Positions 25,701-32,974 of a stretch of DNA of 40,299 bases are shown piece after piece. The stretch comes from an uncultured Acidobacteriia bacterium (lineage in GTDB: Bacteria; Acidobacteriota; Terriglobia; Bryobacterales; Bryobacteraceae). The notes under the pieces are model-generated. The model was not told where the DNA came from. It ran no database searches and was given only the letters and a program-made list of their open reading frames with translations. Positions within the stretch are counted from its first letter, which is position 1; each line of letters begins with the position of its first letter. The stretch spans positions 1-40,299 of the forward strand of contig CAIRBY010000998.1 in NCBI GenBank assembly GCA_903876865.1. Reading direction: 5' to 3'. The position numbers were made by a program, and so were the translations under genes.

Positions 25701-26115
25701 GGGACAACCTCTACAGGTGACTGGCGCCAATAACTTCCTGGCCAGCCGCCCGAATTCGACCGGTGTGAGCGCCAAACTGAGCAACCCGACCCAATTGCAG
25801 TGGCTGGATCCGACAGCATTCGTCAAGCCTCCCGACTACACTTATGGAAACGTGGGCCGGATGCTGCCCGATGTGCGCGGTCCCGGCATCTTGAGCCTGG
25901 ATGCATCGCTGGTGAAGAACACCCGCTTTGGGGAACGCGCCAACCTGCAATTCCGGGCCGAAGCCTTCAACTCGATCAACTGGACCAACCTGAGCTACCC
26001 CAATACCAGTTTTTCGCCCGCCACCAACGGACAGAATGCCAACGCGTTGTTCGGCCGCATCACCTCCGACCGCGGGCCGCGAAACGTGCAACTCGGATTG
26101 AAGCTGTCTTTCTAA
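22705..26115 (+). CDS. Oar-like TonB-dependent receptor with carboxypeptidase-regulatory-like domain (second copy)
   Basis: This protein has 1136 residues. The ATG at 22705 begins the signal 'MLKIALALLLFCSLPLAAQ', with GAGG about ten bases upstream. A CarboxypepD_reg-like domain (about 22-100, 'GTILGTVTDSSGAAVPSAKV') leads to a plug ('DLPVNGRSAFALAQLAPAV', 'EFGFTLGGVLNVVTKAG') and a barrel that ends 'NVQLGLKLSF'. It is a clear paralogue of the receptor at 12557-16015; shared segments include 'GKDRTFFFFNYE'/'GKDKTFFFFNYE' and 'YVRTPLPGN'/'YVRTPFANN'. The two probably import related but distinct oligosaccharides across the outer membrane. It has its own operator upstream and is followed, after a strong hairpin, by GH29. 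No SusD partner is present. Confidence 0.92.
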   Translation: MLKIALALLLFCSLPLAAQQGRGTILGTVTDSSGAAVPSAKVTITNTGTNFTFQAECSQEGFYTTPAIPVGAYTIAAEGAGFKKTVRTGITLQVDQHAQVNLLLEIGAVSESVEVSGQAELVDTSTGTIGKVIENRRVMDLPVNGRSAFALAQLAPAVKSTQGNSEGFLDRGLSVSLISINGGPSAVNAMEIDGGTNNQAYYNEANANPATDSIQEFKVQSNTMSAEFGFTLGGVLNVVTKAGTNQVHGSLYSFMRNSALDSRDTFALTKGQFEYNQPGGSLGGPVRIPKIYNGKDKTFFFFNYEQYMYRTSATSFSTVPIDTWRQGDFSALKNSSGVPIVIYDPNTTVANPSGSGYVRTPFANNVIPTNRLDPVAQAALKILPQPNATPINAFAQTNNFYQINRNATDSNQYTVRIDHRFSDKNLLFGRFMFFEHNPYPLASNFVPLEASGSRTDDLQNKNAVISDTYTFTPRLVNEFRAVLMRNYLNFKVTSADRSWPQKLGLPNTPQDVFPAFEVGIAGLNPQGTYGQRGSTTPQFVDTISYIAGSHTLKAGVDFRRMLGDNLQKSYPSGQFQFTGGLTNNPQIPTNTGSQLSQFLLGAVSTASVGTYMGESERGYSLSAFLQDDWKVSRHLTINLGLRYDYQEPSHEMNKGLSNFNPYAKNPVTGLLGVMTYAGLDGAPLSPFASEKHDFAPRIGFSFDPFGGGKTVIRGGYALFFANVFNVSFFGNTAGFANTSTSYTPAGNNTAFTAFNLKDGLPFAPTQPLGAKLGPSYLINTGVNYDQGNQSVPYSQQWNLSVSHQILGGIVLEGSYSANRGTHLVAGGYDMNQLGMQYLSLGLSLQDAVPNPYAATIPGSSATITRSQSLKAYPYYTSINVRNPHLGNSMYNAMLLNAEKRFASGLTMLVSFTGSKLISDSVVSPLNYIGEQTGIVGYQNGAYNRRAERSVDPTDVPRRLVISGLYELPFGPGKMLHSSSGIVNKVIGGWQIGSITTIQKGQPLQVTGANNFLASRPNSTGVSAKLSNPTQLQWLDPTAFVKPPDYTYGNVGRMLPDVRGPGILSLDASLVKNTRFGERANLQFRAEAFNSINWTNLSYPNTSFSPATNGQNANALFGRITSDRGPRNVQLGLKLSF

Positions 26116-26125
26116 CTAAGCCGAT

Positions 26126-26163
26126 GGAGGCGGGCCGCGGCCCATGTGCGCGTGCCCGCCTCC
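26126..26163 (+). terminator. GC-rich hairpin between receptor and GH29 (attenuator or processing site)
   Basis: GGAGGCGGGC (26126-26135) and GCCCGCCTCC (26154-26163) form a perfect 10-bp stem with an 18-base loop that itself contains GGCCGCGGCC. It starts ten bases after the receptor stop. There is no T tract, so a simple intrinsic terminator is doubtful; partial termination or protection of the receptor message from decay is more likely. Confidence 0.45.
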
Positions 26164-26212
26164 GGTTCGGATTCGCCGCTCCGGCAAGTCCCCGAATTTG
26201 GAGTTAGCCCCT

Positions 26213-27604
26213 ATGTCCGCACCGCGTTTCTCGCGCCGCGACGCCTGCATCGCCTTGACCGCGGGCCTGGCGGCTTCCGCGGCGTCATCCGCCCAGGATG
26301 CCGCCGCAATCAACAAGGACCTGGAGTCACGCAAGAACGTCCTTGTCCATACGACTCATCCCGAAGCCCAGTGGTTCCCAAATGCCGGACTCGGCCTCTT
26401 CATGCACTGGGGCATTGCCAGCGTGCACGGAAATATCGACATCTCCTGGGGCATGATGCATGGCATGGGAAGTGGCGTCAAGATCACGCCGGAGGAATAC
26501 TTCCAACTTGCCGAGCGCTTCCGGCCCGAGCACTGGGATCCCGACAGGATGATGGCGGCCGCTGCCAAGGCCGGCTTCCGTTACGCCGTCCTCACTACCA
26601 AACATCACGAAGGCTTCGCCTTGTGGCCAAGCGCGCACGGGGACTTCAATACCCGCAAGTACCTTGGGGGGCGGGATCTGGTGGCTCCCTACGTAGAGGC
26701 CTGCCGTAAGCACGGACTCAAGGTCGGCTTCTACTACTCGCCGGGAGACTGGTACTACGCCCGCCAGTACATGTCTTTCAATTACCGCAGCGCCCACTGC
26801 TGGCAGAACACCGGACTGGCCTGCCGTCCCGAGGTCCCGGACTACGACACGCGCTTCCAGACGGTGACGCTACCGGTGCGTCCCCCCGAATTCGAGCAGG
26901 CCTACCGGGATTACAAGCGCGGCCAGATCCGCGAACTGCTGACGCGCTACGGCAAGGTGGACCTGCTGTGGTTCGACATGGCCGACGTGGTGATGACTCC
27001 CGCCGAGATTCGCGCGTTGCAGCCAGGGATCGTCATCAACAACCGCATGGGTTCCGATACCGGGGACTTTCTGACGCCGGAGGGGGCCTTCCCCAAGGAA
27101 AAGCCAACCGGCTGGTGGGAATTGTGCAGCATCTGGAACTCACCCAACTGGGGATATGTTGCCAAAAACGAAGAGCGGTACCTGCCTCTCGACTCCTTTC
27201 TCAGCACACTGGCCAAGGTTCGCGCCTGGAACGGCAACCTGCTGATCAACGTTGGTCCGCGCCCCGACGGCGCCATGCCCAAGCCGTTCTGGGAGGGGAT
27301 GGAACAACTCGCCGGTTGGATGAAACACAGCGGTGAAGCCATCTTCGGCACTGCAGCCGGACCTTGGCCGGGTGCCAGTGAATTCCCGGTTACCGTGAAA
27401 GGCAACCGATGGTACGTACACGTGCCGTCATCGTTCCGTGAGCCTGCTCTCTCCGTCAAAATGCCCGCTGCGCCAAAGTCCGCGCGGCTGCTGCGTACCG
27501 GCTTGGCGCTGCCGATCACTTTTGGCGCGGGGGCCGCCCGCGTGGAGTTGCCTGTGCCGTCGCGCAGCGAACTGGCAGATGTCGTGGAACTTACGGTGTC
27601 CTGA
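26213..27604 (+). CDS. GH29 alpha-L-fucosidase-like enzyme, Tat-exported
   Basis: This protein has 463 residues from the ATG at 26213 (GGAG nine bases upstream). The N-terminus 'MSAPRFSRRDACIALTAGLA' is a twin-arginine signal ending near 'ASSAQ'. GH29 features: 'GLGLFMHWGIASVHG', '[14 protein letters not shown]', 'GLKVGFYYSPGDW', the nucleophile Asp255 in 'KVDLLWFDMADVV', and 'NGNLLINVGPRPDG'. A short C-terminal beta-sandwich follows. The acid/base is not conserved enough in this family to assign by eye. It releases terminal alpha-L-fucose or a related 6-deoxy/galacto sugar. It lies downstream of the second receptor, beyond a hairpin that could lower its expression, and before the next operator copy, so it probably ends the receptor transcript. 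Confidence 0.87.
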   Translation: MSAPRFSRRDACIALTAGLAASAASSAQDAAAINKDLESRKNVLVHTTHPEAQWFPNAGLGLFMHWGIASVHGNIDISWGMMHGMGSGVKITPEEYFQLAERFRPEHWDPDRMMAAAAKAGFRYAVLTTKHHEGFALWPSAHGDFNTRKYLGGRDLVAPYVEACRKHGLKVGFYYSPGDWYYARQYMSFNYRSAHCWQNTGLACRPEVPDYDTRFQTVTLPVRPPEFEQAYRDYKRGQIRELLTRYGKVDLLWFDMADVVMTPAEIRALQPGIVINNRMGSDTGDFLTPEGAFPKEKPTGWWELCSIWNSPNWGYVAKNEERYLPLDSFLSTLAKVRAWNGNLLINVGPRPDGAMPKPFWEGMEQLAGWMKHSGEAIFGTAAGPWPGASEFPVTVKGNRWYVHVPSSFREPALSVKMPAAPKSARLLRTGLALPITFGAGAARVELPVPSRSELADVVELTVS

Positions 27605-27632
27605 CCCATGGAACCAGATGTCTGGCGGCGAA

Positions 27633-27676
27633 TAGTCTTTTTAGACTACCAAGGGGTAGTCCTAAGCTCAGTCGAC
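27633..27676 (+). promoter_or_regulatory. three-part operator/promoter module upstream of the GH16-FAD operon
   Basis: TAGTC (27633-27637), six bases, GACTA (27644-27648), eight bases, TAGTC (27657-27661), six bases, TCAGTCGAC (27668-27676). The first pair extends to RTAGTC/GACTAY. Spacing matches the other three copies exactly and the block after the third half-site is identical to the one upstream of the left operon. The GH16 ATG is 82 bases downstream. TCGACT at 27672-27677 could act as a poor -35. Confidence 0.8.
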
Positions 27677-27758
27677 TGCCAGCTCGCCCTGTGTCAAAGT
27701 AAGGCGTCGTCGGTACGCCCGCAACAAGTGTGAATGGATGGGTTGGAGTGATAAGACC

Positions 27759-28520
27759 ATGTCGTTAGCTAAGATCTTCCCCGGGGTTCGGCCCATTCTC
27801 TTTGCTGCGCTCGCCGCGTTGTCCGCGGGCGTTCTTTGCGCCGAACAACCAGCCGGCTACAAACTGGCTTGGGCCGATGAGTTCGGCGGCGCCACGCTCG
27901 ATACCGCCAAATGGGGCTACCGCACCGATTCCAAGCACTGGAGCACGCAGAAACCGGAGAACGTATCGATCTCTAGCGGCTTCCTGACGCTCACGCTCAA
28001 GAAAGAGAAGGCGGGTGACAAGGAATACACCGGCGCGGGTGTCATCAGCAAACAATCCTTCCGCTACGGCTACTACGAAACACGCTTCCGCATCCAGGCC
28101 GGCAAAGGGTGGCATTCCTCGTTCTGGATGATGGGCCACGATGGATCCGGCGGTACCGGCACCACGGCCACCGAACTGGAACTGGACGTCATCGAAAATG
28201 ACTCCATCGACCTCACCGGCTACGGCGTCAACACTCACAAGTGGCAGGGACAGCACACCAGTCATGGTGGTAAGCGCGTGGCAACTCCGCCTCTCTCCGA
28301 CTTCCACATCTACGGCTGCGAGTACACGCCGCAGGAAGTTAAATATTACTTCGACGGCCAGGTGGTGCAGACCGTCGACATCTCCAAACTCCCGCAGGGT
28401 AGCCTTCACATCTGGCTTACCTCGATCGCATCCCAATTGGGTAAGACCGACGCGGTCGATGACACCAAACTGCCGGGGCGCGTCGAGTACGACTATGTCC
28501 GCTTTTATACCAAGCAGTAG
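27759..28520 (+). CDS. GH16 endo-beta-glycanase, exported
   Basis: This protein has 253 residues from the ATG at 27759, chosen because it starts a Sec signal ending 'GVLCAEQ'; an ATG at 27738 is in frame. The rest is a single GH16 jelly roll: 'YKLAWADEFGGATLDTAKW' at the N-terminus, 'GAGVISKQSFRYGYYETRF', and the catalytic motif ELDVIE with Glu141 (nucleophile), Asp143 and Glu146 (acid/base). It ends 'YDYVRFYTKQ'. Family members hydrolyse beta-1,3, beta-1,4 or mixed glucans and galactans internally. It closely resembles the N-terminal half of the fusion protein at 36716-38473. It is the first gene of an operon with the FAD enzymes, whose first start is nine bases after its stop. Confidence 0.9.
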   Translation: MSLAKIFPGVRPILFAALAALSAGVLCAEQPAGYKLAWADEFGGATLDTAKWGYRTDSKHWSTQKPENVSISSGFLTLTLKKEKAGDKEYTGAGVISKQSFRYGYYETRFRIQAGKGWHSSFWMMGHDGSGGTGTTATELELDVIENDSIDLTGYGVNTHKWQGQHTSHGGKRVATPPLSDFHIYGCEYTPQEVKYYFDGQVVQTVDISKLPQGSLHIWLTSIASQLGKTDAVDDTKLPGRVEYDYVRFYTKQ

Positions 28521-28529
28521 TGCCCGACC

Positions 28530-30707
28530 ATGAAGCCGATTCTTACAATTGCCCTGTTCTTCTGCACCCATCTCGGCGCCCAACAGGTACTGGTGGAGGC
28601 CGAGTCCTTCACCGCCCTGGGTGGCTGGTCGCTCGATCAGCAGTACATGGATCAAATGGGCTCGCCATTTCTGCTGGCGCACGGACTGGGAAAGCCGGTT
28701 GCCGACGCGCGGACCGAGATATCCCTTCCGACCGCCGGACGCTACCGGATTTGGGTTCGTTCCCGCGATTGGGTGGCCCGCTGGAAAGTGCCGGGCGCTC
28801 CTGGAAAGTTCCAACTGCTGGTGGACGACGCCCCGCTCGCGACCACATTTGGCGCGGAAGGGGAAGCCTGGCACTGGCAGGACGGCGGCACCGTGCGCAC
28901 GACGGGATTGAAGGTCCGCCTGGCACTTCATGATCTTACGGGCTTCGATGGCCGCTGCGATGCGATCGTGTTCTCGCCGGACGTGAACTGGAGACCGCCG
29001 GAGGGCTCCGCGCTGGCGGAGTTCCGTCGCAAGCAACTCCCCATGCAGGGCCGCACGGAAGATGCAGGCAACTACGATCTGGTGGTCGTGGGCGGCGGAA
29101 TGGCAGGGATTACGTCGGCCGTGGCGGCGGCACGTCTGGGCTCCAAAGTGGCTCTGATTCAGGACAGGCCCCTACTCGGCGGCAACAGCAGTTCGGAAAT
29201 CCGCGTGTTCCCCGGCGGCAGCATTCTGGTTGGCCCAAACCCCGGGCTGGGGGCGATCGAACACGAACTCGACCCCGGCGGCGTGGGCGGCAATGCCAGG
29301 GATGGCGCCTATTATGAGGATGAGAAGAAAAGATACGTCGTAGCCGCGGAAAAGAATATCAAGCTCTTTCTCAATCTGCACGCCCTTCGCGTGGAAAAGT
29401 CCGGCAGCCGGATTGTCGCCGTGGTGGCGCGTGACGTACGCACCGCGCGCGACCTCCGCTTCTCCGGCGCTCTCTTCGTCGACTGCACGGGCGACGCCAC
29501 GATCGGCGCCCTCGCCGGCGCCGATTTCCGGGTGGGCCGCGAAGGCAAGGACGAAACCGGTGAGACCTTGGCGCCCGGCAAAGCCGACAAACAAGTAATG
29601 GGTACGACGTTCATGTGGTACGCCGAAGAATCGGATCGTCCTGCGACTTTCCCTGATTGTCCTTGGGCAGTGGAGTTCAACGAGCGTACCGCCCAACGCA
29701 CCACCAAGGGCGATTGGGACTGGGAACTGGGCATGAACCAGGACCAGATTGCGGATGCGGAGGCCATCCGCGATTACGCGTACCGCGCGTTGTACGGCAA
29801 CTGGAGTTTCCTGAAGAATCACGCCGCGGGTCGCGCCGCCTACGAGCGGCAGCGCCTGAGTTGGGTCGCCTACGTCGCTGGCAAACGTGAGTCGCGGCGC
29901 CTGCTGGGAGATGTCGTGCTCCGCGAGCAGGACATCGTCAATCAGGTGCCCTACCCGGACGGCTCGGCGACCGCAACCTGGGGTATCGATTTGCATTACC
30001 CGAGTCCGGAGAACTCCACACAATTTCCTGACGGCGCATTCCGTTCGATCTACCAATCGGAAAAACACCAACCCTACGCCATCCCCTATCGCTGTTTCTA
30101 CTCGCGCAACGTGGAGAATCTGTTCATGGCGGGCCGCAATGTCAGCGTGACGCACGTTGCGTTGGGCACGGTGCGCGTGCAGCGCACGACGGCCATGATG
30201 GGTGAGGTCGTCGGCATGGCTGCATCGCTGTGCCGCAAGTACCAGACCACGCCGCGCGGCGTGTATCAGGCGCATCTGGACGAGCTCAAGGAGCTGATGC
30301 AGAGGGGCGTCGGCAAGGAGGAGGGTATACAGGAAGTGCGGCAACTCCCCGCCGGATTCTCCGTCTCCGCCGACGGCGCAATCTGGAAGCCCTCCATTTC
30401 GAGAAGCCTGGTTCGAGTCTGGTACCGGGCCGTCGCCGATCCGCAGGGTGACCCCGCGGCCACGCTCAAAGTGATCTACGATGGCACGTTGGCGGTGCGC
30501 CGTCTCGACTTGACGGAGAGTGGCGACCGGTGGCTGGACCTGGGGACTTTTACCTTCTCCGGTAACGGGCTGGACTGCGTGCGGCTGGTGCGCGCCGCGG
30601 GCGCCCGCGCTCCGCTGCCGGACGATGTGAAGTTCGACGTGTTTCGCCCCGAGGGTGACACCGTGCGGACTACGGTAATTCTGAAGCCCGCGGTCCAAAA
30701 AAAATGA
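28530..30707 (+). CDS. FAD-dependent oxidoreductase (FAD_oxidored type) with N-terminal CBM-like domain, exported
   Basis: This protein has 725 residues. A Sec signal ('MKPILTIALFFCTHLGAQ') is followed by a beta-sandwich (about 20-160) like golvesin or carbohydrate-binding modules ('VLVEAESFTALGGWSLDQQY', 'TAGRYRIWVRSRDW'). A Rossmann FAD domain follows, with the dinucleotide motif starting near residue 188 ('VVVGGGMAGITSAVAAARLG') and 'LLGGNSSSEIRV'. The motif 'VAGKRESRRLLGDVVL' and 'NLFMAGRNVSVTHVALGTVR' are typical of this family. A second sandwich closes the protein. The reaction is unknown; sugar or alcohol oxidation in the periplasm is a reasonable guess. The gene ends in an A8 run that overlaps the start of the next, related gene. 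Confidence 0.82.
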   Translation: MKPILTIALFFCTHLGAQQVLVEAESFTALGGWSLDQQYMDQMGSPFLLAHGLGKPVADARTEISLPTAGRYRIWVRSRDWVARWKVPGAPGKFQLLVDDAPLATTFGAEGEAWHWQDGGTVRTTGLKVRLALHDLTGFDGRCDAIVFSPDVNWRPPEGSALAEFRRKQLPMQGRTEDAGNYDLVVVGGGMAGITSAVAAARLGSKVALIQDRPLLGGNSSSEIRVFPGGSILVGPNPGLGAIEHELDPGGVGGNARDGAYYEDEKKRYVVAAEKNIKLFLNLHALRVEKSGSRIVAVVARDVRTARDLRFSGALFVDCTGDATIGALAGADFRVGREGKDETGETLAPGKADKQVMGTTFMWYAEESDRPATFPDCPWAVEFNERTAQRTTKGDWDWELGMNQDQIADAEAIRDYAYRALYGNWSFLKNHAAGRAAYERQRLSWVAYVAGKRESRRLLGDVVLREQDIVNQVPYPDGSATATWGIDLHYPSPENSTQFPDGAFRSIYQSEKHQPYAIPYRCFYSRNVENLFMAGRNVSVTHVALGTVRVQRTTAMMGEVVGMAASLCRKYQTTPRGVYQAHLDELKELMQRGVGKEEGIQEVRQLPAGFSVSADGAIWKPSISRSLVRVWYRAVADPQGDPAATLKVIYDGTLAVRRLDLTESGDRWLDLGTFTFSGNGLDCVRLVRAAGARAPLPDDVKFDVFRPEGDTVRTTVILKPAVQKK
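30698..30706 (+). other. candidate -1 frameshift site joining the two FAD oxidoreductase genes
   Basis: The first FAD gene ends CAA-AAA-AAA-TGA, giving the in-frame slippery heptamer A-AAA-AAA (30698-30704) directly before the stop. The second gene's ATG (30704-30706) lies in the -1 frame and overlaps both the last A and the stop. A -1 slip would read straight into it. Simple ATGA reinitiation is the alternative. Neither a stimulating structure nor an internal ribosome-binding site was evident. Confidence 0.4.
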
Positions 30708-32974
30708 TCACCTCAGGTCCATGCACCGGGCGCCGCCCCAAGGAATCGACTCTCGAAACCGACTTCGTCGTGGCCGGCGGGGGGCTCGCGGGTACCTGTG
30801 CCGCCATCACCGCCGCGCGTGCCGGCATCCGCGTCGTCCTCATACAGGACCGTCCCGTGCTCGGTGGTAATGCCTCCAGCGAGGTCCGGCTCTGGACCCT
30901 CGGCGCGACCTCGCACATGGGGAACAATAACCGCTGGGCGCGCGAAGGCGGAGTCATCGACGAGATCCTGGTCGAAAACCTGCATCGCAATCCCGAGGGC
31001 AACCCGCTGATCCTCGACACCATCCTGCTCGAGAAAGTGGTCGAAGAGCCCAACATTCAACTTCTGCTCAACACCGCGGTGCACGATCTCGAGATGGCCG
31101 CTACTGGTCTCATTTCCGCGGTTCGTGCCTGGTGCAGCCAGAACAGCACCGCCTATCTGGTCAAGGCGCCATTGTTCTGCGACGCCTCGGGCGATGGCGT
31201 GCTCGGCTTCCTGGCCGGCGCCGCATTCCGCATGGGCGCGGAGAGCCGCGACGAGTTCGGAGAAGGCTTCGCCCCGGAAGCTGCCTATGGCGAACTGCTC
31301 GGCCACTCGCTCTACTTCTATTCCAAGGACACGGGCCGGCCGGTGAAATTCACCGCTCCCTCATTTGCGCTGAAGGACATTACGCAAATTCCGCGCTATC
31401 GGGACATCAAGGCGACCGATTCCGGCTGCCGCTTCTGGTGGTTCGAATACGGTGGCCGTCTGGACACGGTGCACGAGACCGAGGCCATCAAGTGGGAACT
31501 CTGGAAGGTCGCCTACGGCGTCTGGGACTACATCAAGAACTCGGGCAAGTTCCCCGAGGCGGACACCATGACCCTGGAATGGGTCGGCACCATCCCAGGT
31601 AAACGCGAGAGCCGCCGCTTTGAAGGCGACTATATCCTGACGCAGCGCGATCTGGTCGAACAGCGCGAGCACGCCGATGCCGTCAGTTTCGGCGGCTGGG
31701 CGATGGACTTGCATCCAGCCGATGGTCTCTATAGCCCCCTCTCTCCGTGTACCCAATGGCACTCCAAGGGTGTCTACCAGATACCCTACCGCACCATGTA
31801 CAGCCGCAATGTCGGCAACCTGTTTCTCACCGGGCGGCTGATCAGCGTGTCGCATGTAGCCTTTGGTTCCACACGCGTGATGGCCACCTGCGCCCACAAC
31901 GGACAGGCGGTCGGAATCGCCGCAGCTCTGTGTGTGCGGCATGGCGTCCCACCGCGCGCCGTACCCATCGCCGAACTCCAGCGCGAACTCCTGCGGGCAG
32001 GCCAATACATTCCGGGTGTTGCGTTGAACGACCCCGACGACCTGGCACGCACTGCCACGGTGCGGACGTCGGGCTGTTTCGAACTCGAGGGGCTGCCGCC
32101 GTGCAGCGACATTCAGCCGCTCGAAGTCTCCCGCGCGATGCTGTTCCCCGTGCTTGCGGGGAAGGCGCCGGCGCTGACGGTGCTGGTGGATGTGGAGCGT
32201 CCAACCACGCTCGAAGTCGAGATCCGCGGCAGTTGCCGTCCCGGGAACTTCACTCCAGAGATCACCTTCCACCGGCAGAGCATCGAGTTATCTCCCGGGC
32301 GCACGCAGTCCGTGCGCATCGCCGGCGAGATCTCGATCGACTCGCCCCGGTACCTCGCGTACTGCCTCGTGAAGAATGAGGACGTATCGGTCCATCTGAG
32401 CGATCTCCGGGTTACCGGAGTGCTCAGCCTCGCCCAATCCATGAACAAAGCGGTGGCCAAGGGGACGCGCCAGGAGCCTCCCGAGGGCAGTGGTATCGAT
32501 TCCTTTGAATTCTGGCTTCCCTCGCGGCGCCCCGGCGGCAGGAATTTCGCGGCGAGTGTAGAACCCCCGCTGCGCGCCTTTTGCGGCGCCAATGTGACTA
32601 ACGGAACCGCCCGCCCCGCTCTCCAACCGAACGCCTGGGTAGCCGCGCCCGATGATCCCGCGCCGTCGATCTCCCTTTGCTGGCGCGAACCGCAGGCCGT
32701 CGCGCGCATCGAACTCGCCTTCGATACGGATTTCGATCACCCCATGGAATCCGTCCTGATGGGCCATCCCGAACGCGACATGCCATTCTGCGTCAGGCAT
32801 TACCGGGTTCGCGACCACGCCGGTGCGCTCCTCTACGAGTGCACGGACAACCATCAGACGCGAAACTCCATCCGCCTGGGGACTCCTGTTTCCACCAACG
32901 AACTGCGTGTGGAGGTCCTGGAAACTCACGGCGCTCCCGCTGCCATTTTCGAAATCAGGTGCTACTCCCGATGA
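30704..32974 (+). CDS. FAD-dependent oxidoreductase (FAD_oxidored type) with C-terminal discoidin-like domain
   Basis: This 756-residue protein overlaps the preceding FAD gene by 4 bases. It has no signal peptide: the FAD motif begins at Gly25 ('FVVAGGGLAGTCAAITAARA'), followed by 'PVLGGNASSEVRLW', 'IPGKRESRRFEGDYIL' and 'NLFLTGRLISVSHVAFGSTR'. These match the core of the upstream gene, so the two are paralogues. The C-terminal 230 or so residues are extra beta domains; the last resembles an F5/8-type (discoidin) sandwich ('CWREPQAVARIELAFDTDF', 'TNELRVEVLETHG'). Without a signal it would be cytoplasmic unless it is made as a fusion with, or exported with, its neighbour. The substrate is unknown. 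Confidence 0.82.
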   Translation: MITSGPCTGRRPKESTLETDFVVAGGGLAGTCAAITAARAGIRVVLIQDRPVLGGNASSEVRLWTLGATSHMGNNNRWAREGGVIDEILVENLHRNPEGNPLILDTILLEKVVEEPNIQLLLNTAVHDLEMAATGLISAVRAWCSQNSTAYLVKAPLFCDASGDGVLGFLAGAAFRMGAESRDEFGEGFAPEAAYGELLGHSLYFYSKDTGRPVKFTAPSFALKDITQIPRYRDIKATDSGCRFWWFEYGGRLDTVHETEAIKWELWKVAYGVWDYIKNSGKFPEADTMTLEWVGTIPGKRESRRFEGDYILTQRDLVEQREHADAVSFGGWAMDLHPADGLYSPLSPCTQWHSKGVYQIPYRTMYSRNVGNLFLTGRLISVSHVAFGSTRVMATCAHNGQAVGIAAALCVRHGVPPRAVPIAELQRELLRAGQYIPGVALNDPDDLARTATVRTSGCFELEGLPPCSDIQPLEVSRAMLFPVLAGKAPALTVLVDVERPTTLEVEIRGSCRPGNFTPEITFHRQSIELSPGRTQSVRIAGEISIDSPRYLAYCLVKNEDVSVHLSDLRVTGVLSLAQSMNKAVAKGTRQEPPEGSGIDSFEFWLPSRRPGGRNFAASVEPPLRAFCGANVTNGTARPALQPNAWVAAPDDPAPSISLCWREPQAVARIELAFDTDFDHPMESVLMGHPERDMPFCVRHYRVRDHAGALLYECTDNHQTRNSIRLGTPVSTNELRVEVLETHGAPAAIFEIRCYSR

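Noticed and set aside
23545-25707. 720-codon minus-strand frame opposite the right-arm receptor
   Set aside because: Arg/Val/Glu-rich shadow of the receptor, with no start context or motif.
27614-27625. Short palindrome CCAGA-TG-TCTGG after the second GH29 gene
   Set aside because: A five-base stem with no T tract is too weak to call a terminator.
32677-32970. Upstream extension of the GH43-like gene at 32971
   Set aside because: The frame is open but lies wholly inside the FAD gene; the ATG at 32971 starts a twin-arginine signal and overlaps the FAD stop by 4 bases, so it is the better start.
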